Assembly (NCBI RefSeq): GCF_020447105.2
Contig: NZ_CP096184.1
Location: 868,001 to 932,000 of the forward strand
Source: Demequina sp. TMPB413
Lineage (GTDB): Bacteria > Actinomycetota > Actinomycetes > Actinomycetales > Demequinaceae
Length of the DNA: 64,000 nucleotides
Direction of reading: 5' to 3'
Shown here: positions 63,853 to 64,000 of the stretch, in pieces
Layout: each line of letters begins with the position of its first letter
Position numbering within the stretch: the first letter of the stretch is position 1
Notes under the pieces: model-generated
The model's database searches: none
What the model saw: only the letters and a program-made list of their open reading frames with translations
Told to the model about the DNA's origin: nothing
Position numbers and translations under genes: made by a program

Positions 63853-64000
63853 ATGGCATCACGAGGTGTCCAGCCGACCGGCGAATGCCGTCAGTACACG
63901 CCAGATCAGGTCTTCTTCTCCACCACTGACAAGCGCGGCACGATCGTGACCGTCAACTCGACATTCGTCGAGCTCTCGCGTTACGCGGAAGAGGAACTGG
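63853..64000 (+). CDS. PAS-domain protein, N-terminal part
   Basis: Only 49 codons are in the window. The segment DQVFFSTTDKRGTIVTVNSTFVELSRYAEEEL is the start of a PAS fold of the Aer/aerotaxis sort. The ATG at 63853 follows AAAGAGG, and TAGGGT at 63794-63799 may be its -10. What domains follow cannot be seen; a GGDEF, EAL or kinase output is possible. Confidence 0.7.
   Translation, partial: MASRGVQPTGECRQYTPDQVFFSTTDKRGTIVTVNSTFVELSRYAEEEL

Noticed and set aside
1-64000. tRNA or rRNA genes
   Set aside because: No cloverleaf with a T-arm GTTCGAATC-type sequence or rRNA stretch was recognised by eye in the gaps; short gaps make hidden ones unlikely but a tRNA scan was not run.
1-64000. Prophage, IS or defence island
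   Set aside because: No transposase, integrase, restriction or toxin gene was recognised, and codon use looks even throughout.

Overview
This window is chromosomal DNA from a high-GC Gram-positive bacterium (Actinomycetota). The evidence is a ctaE-qcrCAB cytochrome bc1 operon with a diheme QcrC, SepH, a principal sigma factor of HrdB/SigA type, and the actinobacterial families DUF3000, DUF3159, DUF4192, DUF4193 and DUF5998. Many starts are GTG and -10 boxes lie very close to starts. The mix of families suits the order Micrococcales (Demequina/Cellulomonas-like); the genus is a guess. I see no tRNA, rRNA, IS element, prophage or CRISPR array. Coding density is very high, and the only gene-free stretch above 300 bp is 6341-6701.

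Layout. (1) 1-6340: a cut GNAT gene, a quinone oxidoreductase, a short UvrA-like ATPase, a PPOX-fold protein, a secreted PhoX-like protein and a one-pass membrane protein. (2) 6341-7319: a gene-free stretch with three repeats on an exact 41-bp period and a strong hairpin, then a superoxide dismutase gene. (3) 7459-13206: ctaE-qcrCAB, a receiver-like protein and trpD. (4) 13220-26385: DEDDh/GIY-YIG nuclease, acyl-CoA ligase, ROK glucokinase, PlsC-like acyltransferase, PPi-type phosphofructokinase, class II DAHP synthase, PASTA kinase, LysM-transglycosylase, an Rv2175c-like DNA-binding protein and a polyprenyl synthetase. From ctaE to the polyprenyl synthetase this recalls M. tuberculosis Rv2173-Rv2196. 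(5) 26494-47727: DUF4192, SigA, an EAL protein, ParE/ParC, ThrE-like exporter, DUF5998, an AtaC-like phosphodiesterase, SepH, inositol monophosphatase, DUF4193, dUTPase, OB-fold protein, DUF3159, two TrkA proteins, a KimA-like potassium transporter and a TRAM-domain RNA methyltransferase. (6) 47776-56920: aconitase, DXS, RNase D-like, DUF3000, 6-phosphogluconate dehydrogenase and ZapE-like ATPase. Blocks 5-6 recall Rv2680-Rv2703. (7) 57103-64000: a hypothetical protein, PPK2, TreZ, TreY, a Tp34-like protein and the start of a PAS protein.

How the genes may work together. The respiratory operon makes the bc1 complex and oxidase subunit III. Glucokinase, PPi-phosphofructokinase, 6-phosphogluconate dehydrogenase and aconitase cover central carbon flow, and DAHP synthase and TrpD belong to aromatic synthesis. 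The PASTA kinase, LysM-transglycosylase and Rv2175c-like protein look like a wall-sensing and remodelling group; the transglycosylase gene carries three tandem GTCACA boxes upstream. The KimA-like transporter, the divergent TrkA pair and the AtaC-like phosphodiesterase suggest potassium control linked to c-di-AMP, which is the most interesting hypothesis here. No single region looks like a wholly new mobile or defence system.
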